This document shows, piece after piece, positions 42,413 to 51,380 of a DNA stretch of 53,737 nucleotides. The notes beneath the pieces are model-generated. The model was not told where the DNA came from and did not search any database. It saw only the letters and a list, made by a program, of their open reading frames with translations. The stretch comes from Syntrophaceae bacterium (GTDB lineage Bacteria; Desulfobacterota; BSN033; UBA1163): positions 1 through 53,737 of the forward strand of contig JACAEV010000112.1 of assembly GCA_013388645.1 (NCBI GenBank), given 5' to 3'. Position numbers and translations under genes: made by a program. Within the stretch, counting starts at the first letter, position 1, and each line of letters starts with the position of its first letter.

Positions 42413-43498
42413 ATGCCAGCCAGTATTGCCCATCTTTTGATTTGTAATAAAGCTGTTAAAGTTCTTCAGGAAGGAGGTGAGTATGAAGCGTTCATCAACA
42501 TCCTTGACCAAGATGAGCGCAAACCTTATCTCAATCTCGGATCCATCGGCCCGGATTTATCCTACTATGGAAGTCCGTGGGAAGGGTTGAAGAACCTCCT
42601 TCTTGAGCAATCGGACAAACCGCTTGGGGTCGACGGATGGTCTTACCTTCTTCACTCAAGGGACCCCAATCAATTTCCCCTGACTCTCATTGAGCTGACT
42701 TGGAAAGACACTCGATGGGAAGAACAAGAATGGGAAGGCAATGATTTTGATAAATTCGCCTTTGTCTGTGGATTTCTTTCCCATATGGCTGCGGATCAGA
42801 TCATCCATCGTTTGGTCAATGATATTGCCGGCCCTTATTACCGAAAGGGAGAGAATAGGAAAATCCACCGAGAATGCGAGATCTACCAAGATGTTGGCCT
42901 CTTTCATTCTCTTTATCCGAAAGAAGATTTCGTGAAGAAGTCCTTTCATCTCTGGGTTGACCTCGATCCGCAGAGCTCCTTAAATGCACCTAAGTGGTTT
43001 CGATATTTTATTCAGAGGGGTTTTGTGGAAAGCCACGGCGTTTATCCAAAGGAGGAGGAGATTGAGGATTGGGTGGATGGTCTCCTGCTCATTCTGAGAG
43101 GGATTAAATGGATCGGACCTTATAAAACTGCTTATGAAGAGTTGAAGGAGCAGGAGTTCTCGTCGGAGAAATTTATCCGGTATTTTAAAGATTATATGAA
43201 TTTTTTCTTCCAGGCGGTGGAATTGACCAGCATCTATTGGAGGGCGGTGTTTGAGCTCTATGATCCCCCGGGTCACGTTCTTCAGATCTCGGATCCCATG
43301 CGGAAGCGATTCAAGAGGGTAGTCCAGAATTCCGACCTCTCTTCCCCTCTTCAAAAAAATATTTTAAAAGACGCGAAAGAAGCCCTTCAAACAGATGTGC
43401 CCCGTAAATTTAATGCCCTTTTGAGCAAAAGAAAGTTGGCCATTCGAAGAGAAAAAATTCTTTCCATTCATTCGGAAGATGTGGGGAAGTTTTCTTAA
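42413..43498 (+). CDS. Zinc-dependent phospholipase C-like protein
   Basis: A 361-residue protein with the PF00882-type zinc-dependent PLC fold: MPASIAHLLICNKAV at the start, LGSIGPDLSYYG, and FVCGFLSHMAADQIIHRLVN, with His residues placed to bind metals. The C-terminal third is helical and unrecognised. No signal peptide is visible, unlike secreted clostridial phospholipases, so it is probably an intracellular member of this widespread bacterial family, whose substrates are unknown. The start ATG at 42413 has AAGGA 7-8 bases upstream; the in-frame ATG at 42359 is less likely. Confidence 0.82.
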   Translation: MPASIAHLLICNKAVKVLQEGGEYEAFINILDQDERKPYLNLGSIGPDLSYYGSPWEGLKNLLLEQSDKPLGVDGWSYLLHSRDPNQFPLTLIELTWKDTRWEEQEWEGNDFDKFAFVCGFLSHMAADQIIHRLVNDIAGPYYRKGENRKIHRECEIYQDVGLFHSLYPKEDFVKKSFHLWVDLDPQSSLNAPKWFRYFIQRGFVESHGVYPKEEEIEDWVDGLLLILRGIKWIGPYKTAYEELKEQEFSSEKFIRYFKDYMNFFFQAVELTSIYWRAVFELYDPPGHVLQISDPMRKRFKRVVQNSDLSSPLQKNILKDAKEALQTDVPRKFNALLSKRKLAIRREKILSIHSEDVGKFS

Positions 43499-43505
43499 TT
43501 CGAGG

Positions 43506-44135
43506 TCAAGAGTTAAAAAATGGATTTGTTTTTCTCTCCCTGCCCACGGTGGTTTTGGGGCCATGCCCTGGATAGACAGTGACGTCATCCCCCAGGGTGA
43601 AGATCTTATTTCTCACATGGCGTAACAGGCCTTCGTAGTCTCCTCCGGGGAAATCGGTCCTTCCGATGGAACCTGCGAAAAGGGTATCCCCGACAAAGAC
43701 AATTTTATCGGTAACCAAAGAAATGCCTCCAGGAGAGTGGCCTGGAGTATGGAGCACTTTCAGTGAGAGGTCTCCAATCGTGATGATATCTCCTTCTTTA
43801 AGATAACGATCTGGAGGAGGAGAATCCTCGACAGCCATTCCCCACATACCTCCACCCCGACTTTGATTTAAGATCATCGGGGCATCGGCAGGGTGAATGA
43901 GAAGTTGAGCGCCAGTCACTTTCTTTAAGCGTTTATTCTCGGCTGAGTGGTCGAAGTGACCATGGGTATTGATGATATAGAGGCAACGCAATCTATCTTT
44001 GGCGAGCGCAATCAAGATTCTATCCGCGTCACCGCCCGGGTCGATCACAGCGGATTCCTTGGTCCGCTCGCAACCTAAAATATAGCAATTGGATTGAATG
44101 GGCCCAACGACCAACATCCGTAATATCAACGTCAC
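43506..44135 (-). CDS. MBL-fold hydrolase, glyoxalase II-like
   Basis: A 209-residue single-domain metallo-beta-lactamase-fold protein. The binuclear site is complete: THGHFDHS (about 57-64), HTPGHSPGG with its His, the bridging Asp in VFVGDTLF and the last His in YPGHGPKT. This is the pattern of glyoxalase II and related thioesterases. The GTG at 44135 is the start used, with an ATG at 44117 as alternative. It converges with the PLC-like gene and is divergent from tryptophanase. Confidence 0.9.
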   Translation of the reverse strand: MTLILRMLVVGPIQSNCYILGCERTKESAVIDPGGDADRILIALAKDRLRCLYIINTHGHFDHSAENKRLKKVTGAQLLIHPADAPMILNQSRGGGMWGMAVEDSPPPDRYLKEGDIITIGDLSLKVLHTPGHSPGGISLVTDKIVFVGDTLFAGSIGRTDFPGGDYEGLLRHVRNKIFTLGDDVTVYPGHGPKTTVGRERKTNPFFNS

Positions 44136-44210
44136 ACCCCCACAATTATTATTATTATCAAAATAAATTTAATTACGACATCGGGTATCGTCAAGGATCA
44201 TTATATTCTT

Positions 44211-44239
44211 TTGACAAAAGCCTTGAAGTTACATATACA
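44211..44239 (+). promoter_or_regulatory. Promoter of the tryptophanase gene
   Basis: TTGACA (44211-44216), a 17-base spacer and TATACA (44234-44239), about 30 bases before the start codon. There is no room for a TnaC-type leader peptide between promoter and gene. Confidence 0.6.
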
Positions 44240-44270
44240 TTAAAGATCATTTCATAGAGGGAGGAATCTG

Positions 44271-45656
44271 ATGGGACAGGAAAAGGAGATCATGGGGGCG
44301 GAGCCCTTTAAGATCAAAATGGTAGAGCCCATCCGTTTAATTCCCAGGGTGGAGAGGGTGAAACGGATGGAGGAGGCCTATTTTAATGTGTTCAGACTCA
44401 AACCGGACGATGTCTATATCGATCTTCTAACCGATAGCGGGACCTCAGCGATGAGTGATTATCAATGGGCGGGGCTGATGATGGGTGATGAATCCTATGC
44501 AGGATCAAGGAATTTTTATCACCTCGAACAGGTGGTTCAAGACCTCATGGGATTTCGATACGTGATTCCAACCCATCAGGGAAGACCGGCTGAAAATATT
44601 CTATTTTCCGCTCTGATCCAACCTGGCCAAATGGTACCGGGAAATGCACATTTCGACACCACCGCAGCACATATCCGTCACAAGAAAGGGATTCCTGTAA
44701 ACCTCCCTATCCCCGAAGCGCTCCGAACGGGAGAATTTCATCCCTTTAAAGGAAATGTCAATATCGGTGAACTGGAAGCGCTCCTCAATCAGGAGGGCAA
44801 AAATATCCCTTTCTTTCTGATGACCATTACCAATAATACGGGTGGGGGACAACCTGTCTCGATGGAAAACATCAGGAAGGCTCGCGAGATCACATCGAAG
44901 TATCGTATTCCCCTTTATTTTGATGCGGCCAGGTTTGCAGAGAACGCCTATTTTATTAAGGAGAGAGAAGAGGGGTATAGAGACCGATCGATCAAGGCCA
45001 TTGTGAAAGAGATGATGTCTCACGGGGATGGATGTGTGATGAGCGCGAAGAAAGATGGTTTGGTGAACATGGGTGGCTTCATCTGTACGAATGATGAAGG
45101 AGTTTATCAGAGATGCGGTGAGTTGCTCATCTTGATGGAGGGGTTTCTCACTTATGGGGGGTTATCCGGAAGGGATCTGGAGGTGATGGCTCGAGGATTG
45201 GAGGAGGTGGTAAGTGAAGATTATCTGACTTATCGCATTAGACAGGTTCGCTATCTCGGGGAGAGACTGATGGATGCTGGGATTCCGATTATCCATCCAA
45301 CCGGTGGGCACGCGGTCTATATTGATGGAAGGGCTTTCCTTCCTCATATCCCCCAAAGTCAATTCCCGGCTCAAGTCACTTCTGTAGAGCTTTATATGGA
45401 GGCAGGGGTTCGCAGTCTTGAGATCGGAACCGTTGCCTTTGCAAGAAAAGATGAGAAGACTGGAGAGACGATCTACCCTCCCTTAGATCTGACTCGTCTG
45501 GCGATCCCCCGCAGAGTCTATACGGATCGTCACATGGATGTGGTTGCAGAGGGAGTCATTCGTATCTCCAAAAGGAAGGAAAGTATTCGGGGCCTCAAAA
45601 TCAATTGGGAGCCCAAAGTATTGAGACACTTCTTAGCGAAATTCTCAAGGGTATAG
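44271..45656 (+). CDS. tnaA: Tryptophanase / beta-eliminating lyase
   Basis: A 461-residue PLP enzyme of the tryptophanase and tyrosine phenol-lyase family. The PLP lysine lies in MSAKKDGL, with LLTDSGTSAMSDYQWAGLMM, THQGRPAEN and FDAARFAENAYF as other hallmarks. Three substrate-site positions, judged from remembered alignments with E. coli TnaA and Citrobacter TPL, are tryptophanase-like: Asp in HFDTTAAH (TPL has Thr), Ile in RSLEIG (TPL has Arg) and His in LRHFLAKF (TPL has Phe). It should therefore release indole, pyruvate and ammonia from tryptophan. GGGAGG lies 6-11 bases before the ATG. It has its own promoter. Confidence 0.85.
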   Translation: MGQEKEIMGAEPFKIKMVEPIRLIPRVERVKRMEEAYFNVFRLKPDDVYIDLLTDSGTSAMSDYQWAGLMMGDESYAGSRNFYHLEQVVQDLMGFRYVIPTHQGRPAENILFSALIQPGQMVPGNAHFDTTAAHIRHKKGIPVNLPIPEALRTGEFHPFKGNVNIGELEALLNQEGKNIPFFLMTITNNTGGGQPVSMENIRKAREITSKYRIPLYFDAARFAENAYFIKEREEGYRDRSIKAIVKEMMSHGDGCVMSAKKDGLVNMGGFICTNDEGVYQRCGELLILMEGFLTYGGLSGRDLEVMARGLEEVVSEDYLTYRIRQVRYLGERLMDAGIPIIHPTGGHAVYIDGRAFLPHIPQSQFPAQVTSVELYMEAGVRSLEIGTVAFARKDEKTGETIYPPLDLTRLAIPRRVYTDRHMDVVAEGVIRISKRKESIRGLKINWEPKVLRHFLAKFSRV

Positions 45657-45827
45657 GGGGGCCATGAAAAGGGCGAGCGGGGAGGTAGAGATAGAAAATC
45701 TAATGGAGGCAGGACCATATAAAAGATGATGGATGATTCGGGAAATTGGTAGAGGAATTAAATATTCAGAGAGGATATGGTTTAGTGGAGTCAAGGATCG
45801 ATTTCCGAAAAGGGTTGCTTCAACTCT

Positions 45828-46463
45828 TTAGGGCAATACGATGCTGATGAGGGAGACAATGATCCATCGAAAGAATCCGATCAGTGGATTCAGAATCCCA
45901 AGATAAAGGAAAGCGATGATGATAAAAAACCCATAAGGCTCCAGGCGGGAAAGCAAATACTGCGTTCCTCTCGATGCCATTCCCATCAGTATTTTTGAGC
46001 CATCCAGTGGTGGGATAGGAATCAGATTCAGAGCGGCCAGCGTGATATTGATCAGGGCTACATAATGACATACCTTGAAGACCAAGTTGAGGGCTCCTCC
46101 AGAAGGGAGGGTCGAAAATAACCGTATACATAATAGGGCGAGAAAGGCGAAAAGGATATTCGCAAGGATTCCGGCTGAAGAGACAAAGATGAGCCCTTTC
46201 CGCCTGTCTGAAATGTTATTGAAGTTGACTGGAACGGGTTTGGCCCACCCAAAGCCAAAAAGAAAGAGCATGAGGGTACCGATGGGGTCGAGGTGTTTAA
46301 GGGGATTGAGGCTCAAACGGCCCAACCATTTGGCAGTTGGGTCCCCCATCTTATATGCGACCCAACCATGGGCCACTTCATGGATGATAATCGAGAACAA
46401 GAGAGGAATGGCGACCAGAGCAAAAGCCAAAGGGTCACTCGTTAGAAGCTTCAAAAGTCCCAT
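45828..46463 (-). CDS. Site-2 protease family (M50) membrane protein
   Basis: A 211-residue membrane protein with five to six helices. The zinc-binding HEVAHGW (about 28-34) and the second motif NLIPIPPLDGSKIL (about 140-153) are the M50 hallmarks, so it is probably an active intramembrane metalloprotease of the small, PDZ-less type. No linked anti-sigma or substrate gene is adjacent; the ECF/anti-sigma operon is far away in the window. Its substrate is unknown. The ATG at 46463 has no strong ribosome site. Confidence 0.9.
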   Translation of the reverse strand: MGLLKLLTSDPLAFALVAIPLLFSIIIHEVAHGWVAYKMGDPTAKWLGRLSLNPLKHLDPIGTLMLFLFGFGWAKPVPVNFNNISDRRKGLIFVSSAGILANILFAFLALLCIRLFSTLPSGGALNLVFKVCHYVALINITLAALNLIPIPPLDGSKILMGMASRGTQYLLSRLEPYGFFIIIAFLYLGILNPLIGFFRWIIVSLISIVLP

Positions 46464-46562
46464 ATAAAAAATTTTACAATATATTCATGTATAAATAAAG
46501 AAAATAAGATGATGGATCAGTGACCCAACGTGATATCCGTTTTAAGCGAAGGCAACTTAAGT

Positions 46563-47726
46563 ATGGGGAATTGGTATACTCTTTCATCAATCGAAAAGAT
46601 CTTTGAACAAAAATTTTCGATTGCCACAGGTGTGCAATTACTATGGAAAGGTAGAGATTCTTTCCAAACCATTTTTGATGCTATCCAGCATGCAAAACAA
46701 TTCATTGGTCTTCAATTCTATATATTTAAAAATGATGAAACCGGGGTCGCCTTGGCAAAACTGCTGAAGCAGAAGAGCCGAGAAGGGGTGAAGGTCTATC
46801 TCTTATATGATCACTTTGGGTCTTTCGGAACTTCAAAAAGTTTTTGGGATGAAATGAAACGGGAGGGTATTCAGATCAAAGCCTCCCACCCCTTCAAATG
46901 GACGGCTCCCTTTCATTATGTCCATCGAGATCACCGAAAGCTCATAGTGATCGATTCGAAAAAGGCCTTCACCGGGGGTCTGAACATCGCCAACGAATAC
47001 AGCGGATTTCATCTTCGGAGGCGAAGTAGGGGTTGGCGCGATACGGGAGTCTTGGTAGAGGGACCGATTGTCAACGACCTTTTCGACACTTTCAAGAAGA
47101 GCTGGAAGACCTGGAGTGGCCAAAAGATTGTTTTAAAGGGAATCCAAGATGATTCATCCAGCCCATTACCGAAATCCCAAATTCCCGCTCTCCCCATCTT
47201 CGCTTATTCCAGAAGACGGAGGCAGAGGATGAGGAAACTTCTTTCCTATAGCATTGATCAAGCTCACATCTGTATTCTGTTAACCACCGCCTATTTCATT
47301 CCAAGCCGAAGGTTGATTCGAAAATTAGAGGACGCAGTCGGACGTGGCGTTCGAGTGAGGCTGCTGGTGCCCGGCAAAAGCGATGTTCCCGCTGCGTCCT
47401 ATGCGGGAAGAGCTTTTTTCTCACGACTGTTAAAAGCAGGGATTGAAATCTACACCTACCGTGGGGAAATGCTTCATGCAAAAACTTATTTGTTTGACCA
47501 TTGCTGGGCCATCATTGGGTCCACCAACTTAGATTATCAATCCCTCCGGTATAACGATGAAGGAAATATCGGTATCCTGGATTCCACGTTTGGTTTGAAA
47601 ATGGGGGGAGTTTTCGAAGAGGACCTGAAAAACTCCAATTGCATAGATCGAGAGGCTTGGCACAAAAGGCCTTTTTTAGAAAAAATGAAAGAACACTTTT
47701 TCGCCCTTTTCAAGAAAAGGCTTTAA
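46563..47726 (+). CDS. Cardiolipin synthase-like phospholipase D protein
   Basis: A 387-residue protein with two HKD motifs: HRDHRKLIVIDSKKAFTGGL and MLHAKTYLFDHCWAIIGSTN, the signature of phosphatidyltransferases such as cardiolipin synthases. No N-terminal membrane helices are seen, so it fits the soluble ClsB type. It should join phospholipids at the membrane. The start chosen is the ATG at 46563 (MGNWYTLSSIEK); a GTG at 46530 is the alternative and adds 11 residues. Neither has a strong ribosome site. Confidence 0.88.
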   Translation: MGNWYTLSSIEKIFEQKFSIATGVQLLWKGRDSFQTIFDAIQHAKQFIGLQFYIFKNDETGVALAKLLKQKSREGVKVYLLYDHFGSFGTSKSFWDEMKREGIQIKASHPFKWTAPFHYVHRDHRKLIVIDSKKAFTGGLNIANEYSGFHLRRRSRGWRDTGVLVEGPIVNDLFDTFKKSWKTWSGQKIVLKGIQDDSSSPLPKSQIPALPIFAYSRRRRQRMRKLLSYSIDQAHICILLTTAYFIPSRRLIRKLEDAVGRGVRVRLLVPGKSDVPAASYAGRAFFSRLLKAGIEIYTYRGEMLHAKTYLFDHCWAIIGSTNLDYQSLRYNDEGNIGILDSTFGLKMGGVFEEDLKNSNCIDREAWHKRPFLEKMKEHFFALFKKRL

Positions 47727-47839
47727 GGATTCTTTTACCCCATACCCTCCCGAAATTCCCAGTTTTCAGATAGGGGATGAAAGCCATTTTAATCTCGACC
47801 TTAAAAAATCCTGTCCTTTAGAACAAGGGTCTATGAAGT

Positions 47840-48427
47840 TTACTTTTTCTTTTTGGTTGGTTTCGGTTTTGTCGTCACCATTTCTTTAAAGGTGGTCTCC
47901 CATTTCTCGATCAAGGTTTTCAACTCATCCAATTTGGATTTCGCTTCGGCTGGACTGGAGGCGATCATCTCTTTTGTTTTGGTTAACCCCTCACGAATGG
48001 CCTTGGCATCGGCTAACCAAGCTTTCTTCTTTTCTTTCAGTTTCTTCTCCATCTTTTTAGCTGTGGCTTCCAATTTCTTCCAAGCCCCTTCAAGGGTTTT
48101 CAGGGTTTCATTAGCCTGGTCGGCGATGGCTTTTTTCCCCGCCTCAATGGCTGCGGTGGCTTTTTCGAAAGCAGACTTCGCTTCGACGTAGGCTTGTTTC
48201 GCTTCTTTATACTTCTTCTCTTTCATCTGAATTTCTGCTGTCTCCCAACTCTTTTTGGCAACTTCCGTCTCAGCCGGTGCATATTTTTCTGCACCAGCGG
48301 AGAAAGCCGCATCCATTGCTTTCTTCGCAGCCTCTTTTTCTGCCTCAGGGGGTCTTGAACAGCCTGTCCATGAAATCACCACGGAGAGCATCAAAAGGAT
48401 AAACAATGAGCATCTGAAATTTTTCAT
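47840..48427 (-). CDS. Coiled-coil lipoprotein
   Basis: A 195-residue lipoprotein. The signal peptide ends in a lipobox-like SWTGC (Cys 23). The rest is a long Ala/Lys/Glu-rich helical domain with heptad character (KKAMDAAFSAGAEKYAPAE, then AYVEAKSAFEKATAAIEAGK) and a Pro/Lys-rich tail (KPKPTKKKK). Its pattern resembles DUF4398-type and TolA-like stalk proteins. The lysine-rich end may bind nucleic acid or peptidoglycan; this is inference. GGAGGGAATGG lies before the ATG. Confidence 0.78.
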   Translation of the reverse strand: MKNFRCSLFILLMLSVVISWTGCSRPPEAEKEAAKKAMDAAFSAGAEKYAPAETEVAKKSWETAEIQMKEKKYKEAKQAYVEAKSAFEKATAAIEAGKKAIADQANETLKTLEGAWKKLEATAKKMEKKLKEKKKAWLADAKAIREGLTKTKEMIASSPAEAKSKLDELKTLIEKWETTFKEMVTTKPKPTKKKK

Positions 48428-48631
48428 AAAACCATTCCCTCCCTCAATCTTTTTCGTTAAAAACTTAAACAGTATAAATCAGGTTTTTCTGGATAGCAAT
48501 AGCAATAAGGTTCCAGTGGCAATCCCTCTACGCTTCAGTGGCATATTACTTCCAATTCAATATTACTCTCTCGTTTAAAATGAACGGAAATACACGTTGC
48601 TTTGGGCAATCAAAAAGGTTATTTTAGAAGT

Positions 48632-49270
48632 ATGACACCTGAAGAGATCCTAAACAGTGAGGCATTCCAGCAATGCGCTAAGTTCCATGGCCATGTCTGT
48701 CCTGGGTTAGCCATCGGTTTTAAAGCAGCCCAAACCCTGATGGCGCGTTTGGGCGTGACTCGGGCACCGGATGAAGAGTTGGTTGCCATCGTGGAGACCG
48801 ATGCATGCGGTGCCGATGCCATCCAAGTCATGACAGGTTGTACCCTTGGCAAAGGAAATTTGATCTTAGAGAGTTATGGAAAGCATGCTTTTTCCTTGGG
48901 TGATCGGAAACGAGGCAAGATGTTTCGGGCGTGCCTGCGCCCTGAAGCAATCCTGTCGGATCCAGAGCACCTTGCTTTATATGAAAAGATCCGTAAGGGG
49001 GAAAGCGAAGCAGAGGAGATGAAGAGCCTTGAGCAGCTTCGCGAGAGGCGGCTCGAGGCGATTCTGAGAGCGGATCCTGATGCTCTTTTTATGGTTAAGG
49101 AAATAATCGCAGGAATCCCCCAAAAAGCGAGAATTGTCGAATCCGTTGTTTGTAATCAATGTGGAGAACTCACAATGGTGGATCTTCTCCAAGAGATCGG
49201 CGATCAAAAAGTCTGCATCCCCTGTGCCAAGAAGATTCTTAACGGGAAAAAGGGATCGAGTAAAATTTAA
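48632..49270 (+). CDS. FmdE-family protein with C-terminal zinc finger
   Basis: A 212-residue cytosolic protein. The FmdE domain has CAKFHGHVCPGLAIG, DACGADAIQVMTGCTLGKGN and a Gly/Lys-rich loop, with His and Cys residues for a metal or cofactor site. A C-terminal treble-clef finger (VCNQCGEL and CIPCAKK) resembles DksA/TraR zinc fingers. FmdE proteins are linked to molybdenum or formate-type redox enzymes in anaerobes, but no such enzyme is in this window. The ATG at 48632 is the start used; the TTG at 48602 is the alternative. Confidence 0.87.
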   Translation: MTPEEILNSEAFQQCAKFHGHVCPGLAIGFKAAQTLMARLGVTRAPDEELVAIVETDACGADAIQVMTGCTLGKGNLILESYGKHAFSLGDRKRGKMFRACLRPEAILSDPEHLALYEKIRKGESEAEEMKSLEQLRERRLEAILRADPDALFMVKEIIAGIPQKARIVESVVCNQCGELTMVDLLQEIGDQKVCIPCAKKILNGKKGSSKI

Positions 49271-49311
49271 ATCTCATTTCCACTTGTGTATCCAGACCAT
49301 AATGTATCAAG

Positions 49312-49641
49312 ATGGAGCTGCATCAACCCACACGCCCGATCAAGATAGGGTGGGTGCTTATTTTGTTAGGGATCGTTTATAGCATTGTGATCCGTTACCA
49401 GCACACCCTCACAGGAATGAATGAAGTCGATGGAGCCATCGGGGTGCTGCTGGGCCTTTATATTTGCTCACATCCGGCAGCTAATGTCGTCGATAAACTT
49501 TTCTTCAGGCGAGGTCCTGGACGTCTATTTTCAACAAAACGATCTGCTGTTTTATGGTTAGCTCATAATGGCGTGGTGTTGCTAATCGGTTGGGTGGTTA
49601 TGTTTATCGGAACGACACGTTTTTTCACGAAAATGGATTAA
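49312..49641 (+). CDS. Small membrane protein
   Basis: A 109-residue protein with two to three hydrophobic helices (IGWVLILLGIVYSIVI, AIGVLLGLYICSHPA and LAHNGVVLLIGWVVMFIG), with an Arg-rich loop (FFRRGPGRLFSTKRSA) between the last two. Not recognised. It follows the FmdE gene by 41 bases and precedes the LUD gene on the same strand, so the three may be co-transcribed. Confidence 0.68.
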   Translation: MELHQPTRPIKIGWVLILLGIVYSIVIRYQHTLTGMNEVDGAIGVLLGLYICSHPAANVVDKLFFRRGPGRLFSTKRSAVLWLAHNGVVLLIGWVVMFIGTTRFFTKMD

Positions 49642-49775
49642 GGCCGCTATGCTCAGGGGATGGGCGCAGATCTGGAATTGTCCTCATTCTCAATCGGAAG
49701 GGGAGGACTTTCAAGATGATACGGGGTAAATTAAGCCGCCTATAAAAAAGGCATTTATTAAAGGAGCATGAAGAC

Positions 49776-50417
49776 ATGGAACAGTGGGAGCAGTGGTTTA
49801 AAGAAAAGCAGATCCAAAGGACAATCCATGCCTTGAAGAAGAATCGTTTCGAAGCTCTCTTTGTCCCGGATGCAAAGGCAGCCTTCGAGGAAGTGATGAA
49901 ACGGATTCCAGATGGCGTCACCGTGGGAATAGGGGGGTCTGTGACTCTCGTTCAGCTTGGATTAACGGAGGCTCTGAGCAAACGGAAGATTCAGTTTATC
50001 TGGCCTCAACAACAGGCAAAGAATGATGAAGAACGGCTTGACCTATTTCGGAAGTCCTTTGCCTCCGATATCTTCATTACGAGTACGAATGCTGTGACAG
50101 AGAGTGGGAAATTGTTTAATGTGGATGCTACTGGCAACCGGGTCGGTGCGATGTTTATTGGGCCCCCAAAGACGATTGTCGTCTGTGGGGTGAACAAGAT
50201 CGTCAAAGATCTGGATTCCGCAGAAAAGAGGGTAAGGGAGTGGACCGCTCCACAGAACGCGAAACGGCTGGGTAAAAAGACGCCCTGTGTCGAGACAGGT
50301 ATTTGTGAAGATTGCCACTCACCGGACCGGATTTGTAACATCTATGTCACTCTGGCTAAAAAACCGGCTCGCACCGATGTCGTTGTCATATTGGTTGGGG
50401 AACATCTTGGAATTTAG
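49776..50417 (+). CDS. LUD-domain protein (LutC/YkgG-like)
   Basis: A 213-residue protein of the LUD family, related to the lactate-use protein LutC. Hallmarks are VGIGGSVTLVQLGL, TSTNAVTESGKLFN and GPPKTIVVCGVNKIV. A Cys-rich segment lies in the C-terminus (CVETGICEDCHSPDRIC), which may hold an iron-sulfur cluster or zinc, and is usual in this subgroup. No LutA or LutB partner is near. ATG at 49776 has AAAGGAG 9 bases upstream. Confidence 0.9.
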   Translation: MEQWEQWFKEKQIQRTIHALKKNRFEALFVPDAKAAFEEVMKRIPDGVTVGIGGSVTLVQLGLTEALSKRKIQFIWPQQQAKNDEERLDLFRKSFASDIFITSTNAVTESGKLFNVDATGNRVGAMFIGPPKTIVVCGVNKIVKDLDSAEKRVREWTAPQNAKRLGKKTPCVETGICEDCHSPDRICNIYVTLAKKPARTDVVVILVGEHLGI

Positions 50418-50443
50418 TCTTTTTTTTCTTTCGGTTCTCAACG

Positions 50444-51319
50444 CTATCCCTTGAGATATTTATTAAACCAAGCAATGCAGCGGGCCCATGCGTCCTTGGC
50501 GGCTCCTTCCCGGTAACTTGGTCGGTAGTCTGCATAGAAGGCGTGTGGTGCTCCTGGGTAAAGGATAAATTCAGCAATTTTCCCCGCTGCTTTGAGACCT
50601 GCCTCTATTTCCTTGACGTCGGCTACAGGAATGCCGAGATCCGCTTCACCGTAAAGGCCAAGGATAGGTGAATGAATCTTTGCAATGATGTCGAGGGGTC
50701 CTTCGGTTCGAAGGCCTGGCGTCTTGGTCGGGCGAAGCTGACCGTACCAAACAACCGAAGCCTTCACCTCTCGGCTATGGCCGGCGAAGAGAAGGGTGTA
50801 TAATCCACCTCGGCAAAACCCTGTGACGCCAATCCGATCGGCCCTCCCTGCGGGATGCCGGGAGGCATAGGCTATGAGGCTGTCCAAATCTGCCATGACC
50901 TGTGCATCAGGAACTGCGTCAACTATTTTCCGTACAGCGGCTATGTCAGTGAGGTGCAATACACCTCCCTCCCGGGCATAAGGTTCAAAGGTGATGCCAA
51001 GAAAACCTTCTTTGGCAAACCGTCGTGTGACGTCTTTTATGTGTTCGTGCATTCCGAATATTTCTGGAATGACTAACACCACTGGATATTTGCCAGGGGA
51101 CGAAGGCCGTGCTTCATAGATCGGTACCTGGAAATGACCTGAAGGGACTTTCCCCTCTTTTATGGTAAGCCCTTCTGTAGGAGTGGTGATGATTTCGCCG
51201 GCCACTGGACTTGCGGCGATCGCAAAACCGGCAAGACCAATGCCTGCAGCAGTCATCCGTGCAAGAAATTGCCTCCTTGACATTCCTTCATAGGCATTTG
51301 CCAACCAATCTTCGACCAT
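50444..51319 (-). CDS. Tat-exported dienelactone hydrolase family protein
   Basis: A 291-residue alpha/beta hydrolase. The N-terminus holds a twin-arginine signal (SRRQFLARMTAAGIGLAGFA), so the enzyme is probably exported folded. The dienelactone hydrolase core has a Cys nucleophile in GVTGFCRGGLYT, an Asp in YGEADLGIPV and a His in GAPHAFYAD. The Cys nucleophile is typical of DLH proper, Ser in esterases. The start is ATG 51319 with AAGGAGG upstream. Substrate is unknown; no aromatic-degradation genes are near. Confidence 0.9.
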   Translation of the reverse strand: MVEDWLANAYEGMSRRQFLARMTAAGIGLAGFAIAASPVAGEIITTPTEGLTIKEGKVPSGHFQVPIYEARPSSPGKYPVVLVIPEIFGMHEHIKDVTRRFAKEGFLGITFEPYAREGGVLHLTDIAAVRKIVDAVPDAQVMADLDSLIAYASRHPAGRADRIGVTGFCRGGLYTLLFAGHSREVKASVVWYGQLRPTKTPGLRTEGPLDIIAKIHSPILGLYGEADLGIPVADVKEIEAGLKAAGKIAEFILYPGAPHAFYADYRPSYREGAAKDAWARCIAWFNKYLKG

Positions 51320-51380
51320 GGGTTCCTCCTTATTTTGAGTGAGACAAAAAAGGATAATCACTTTCCTTTATCGTTTATTA

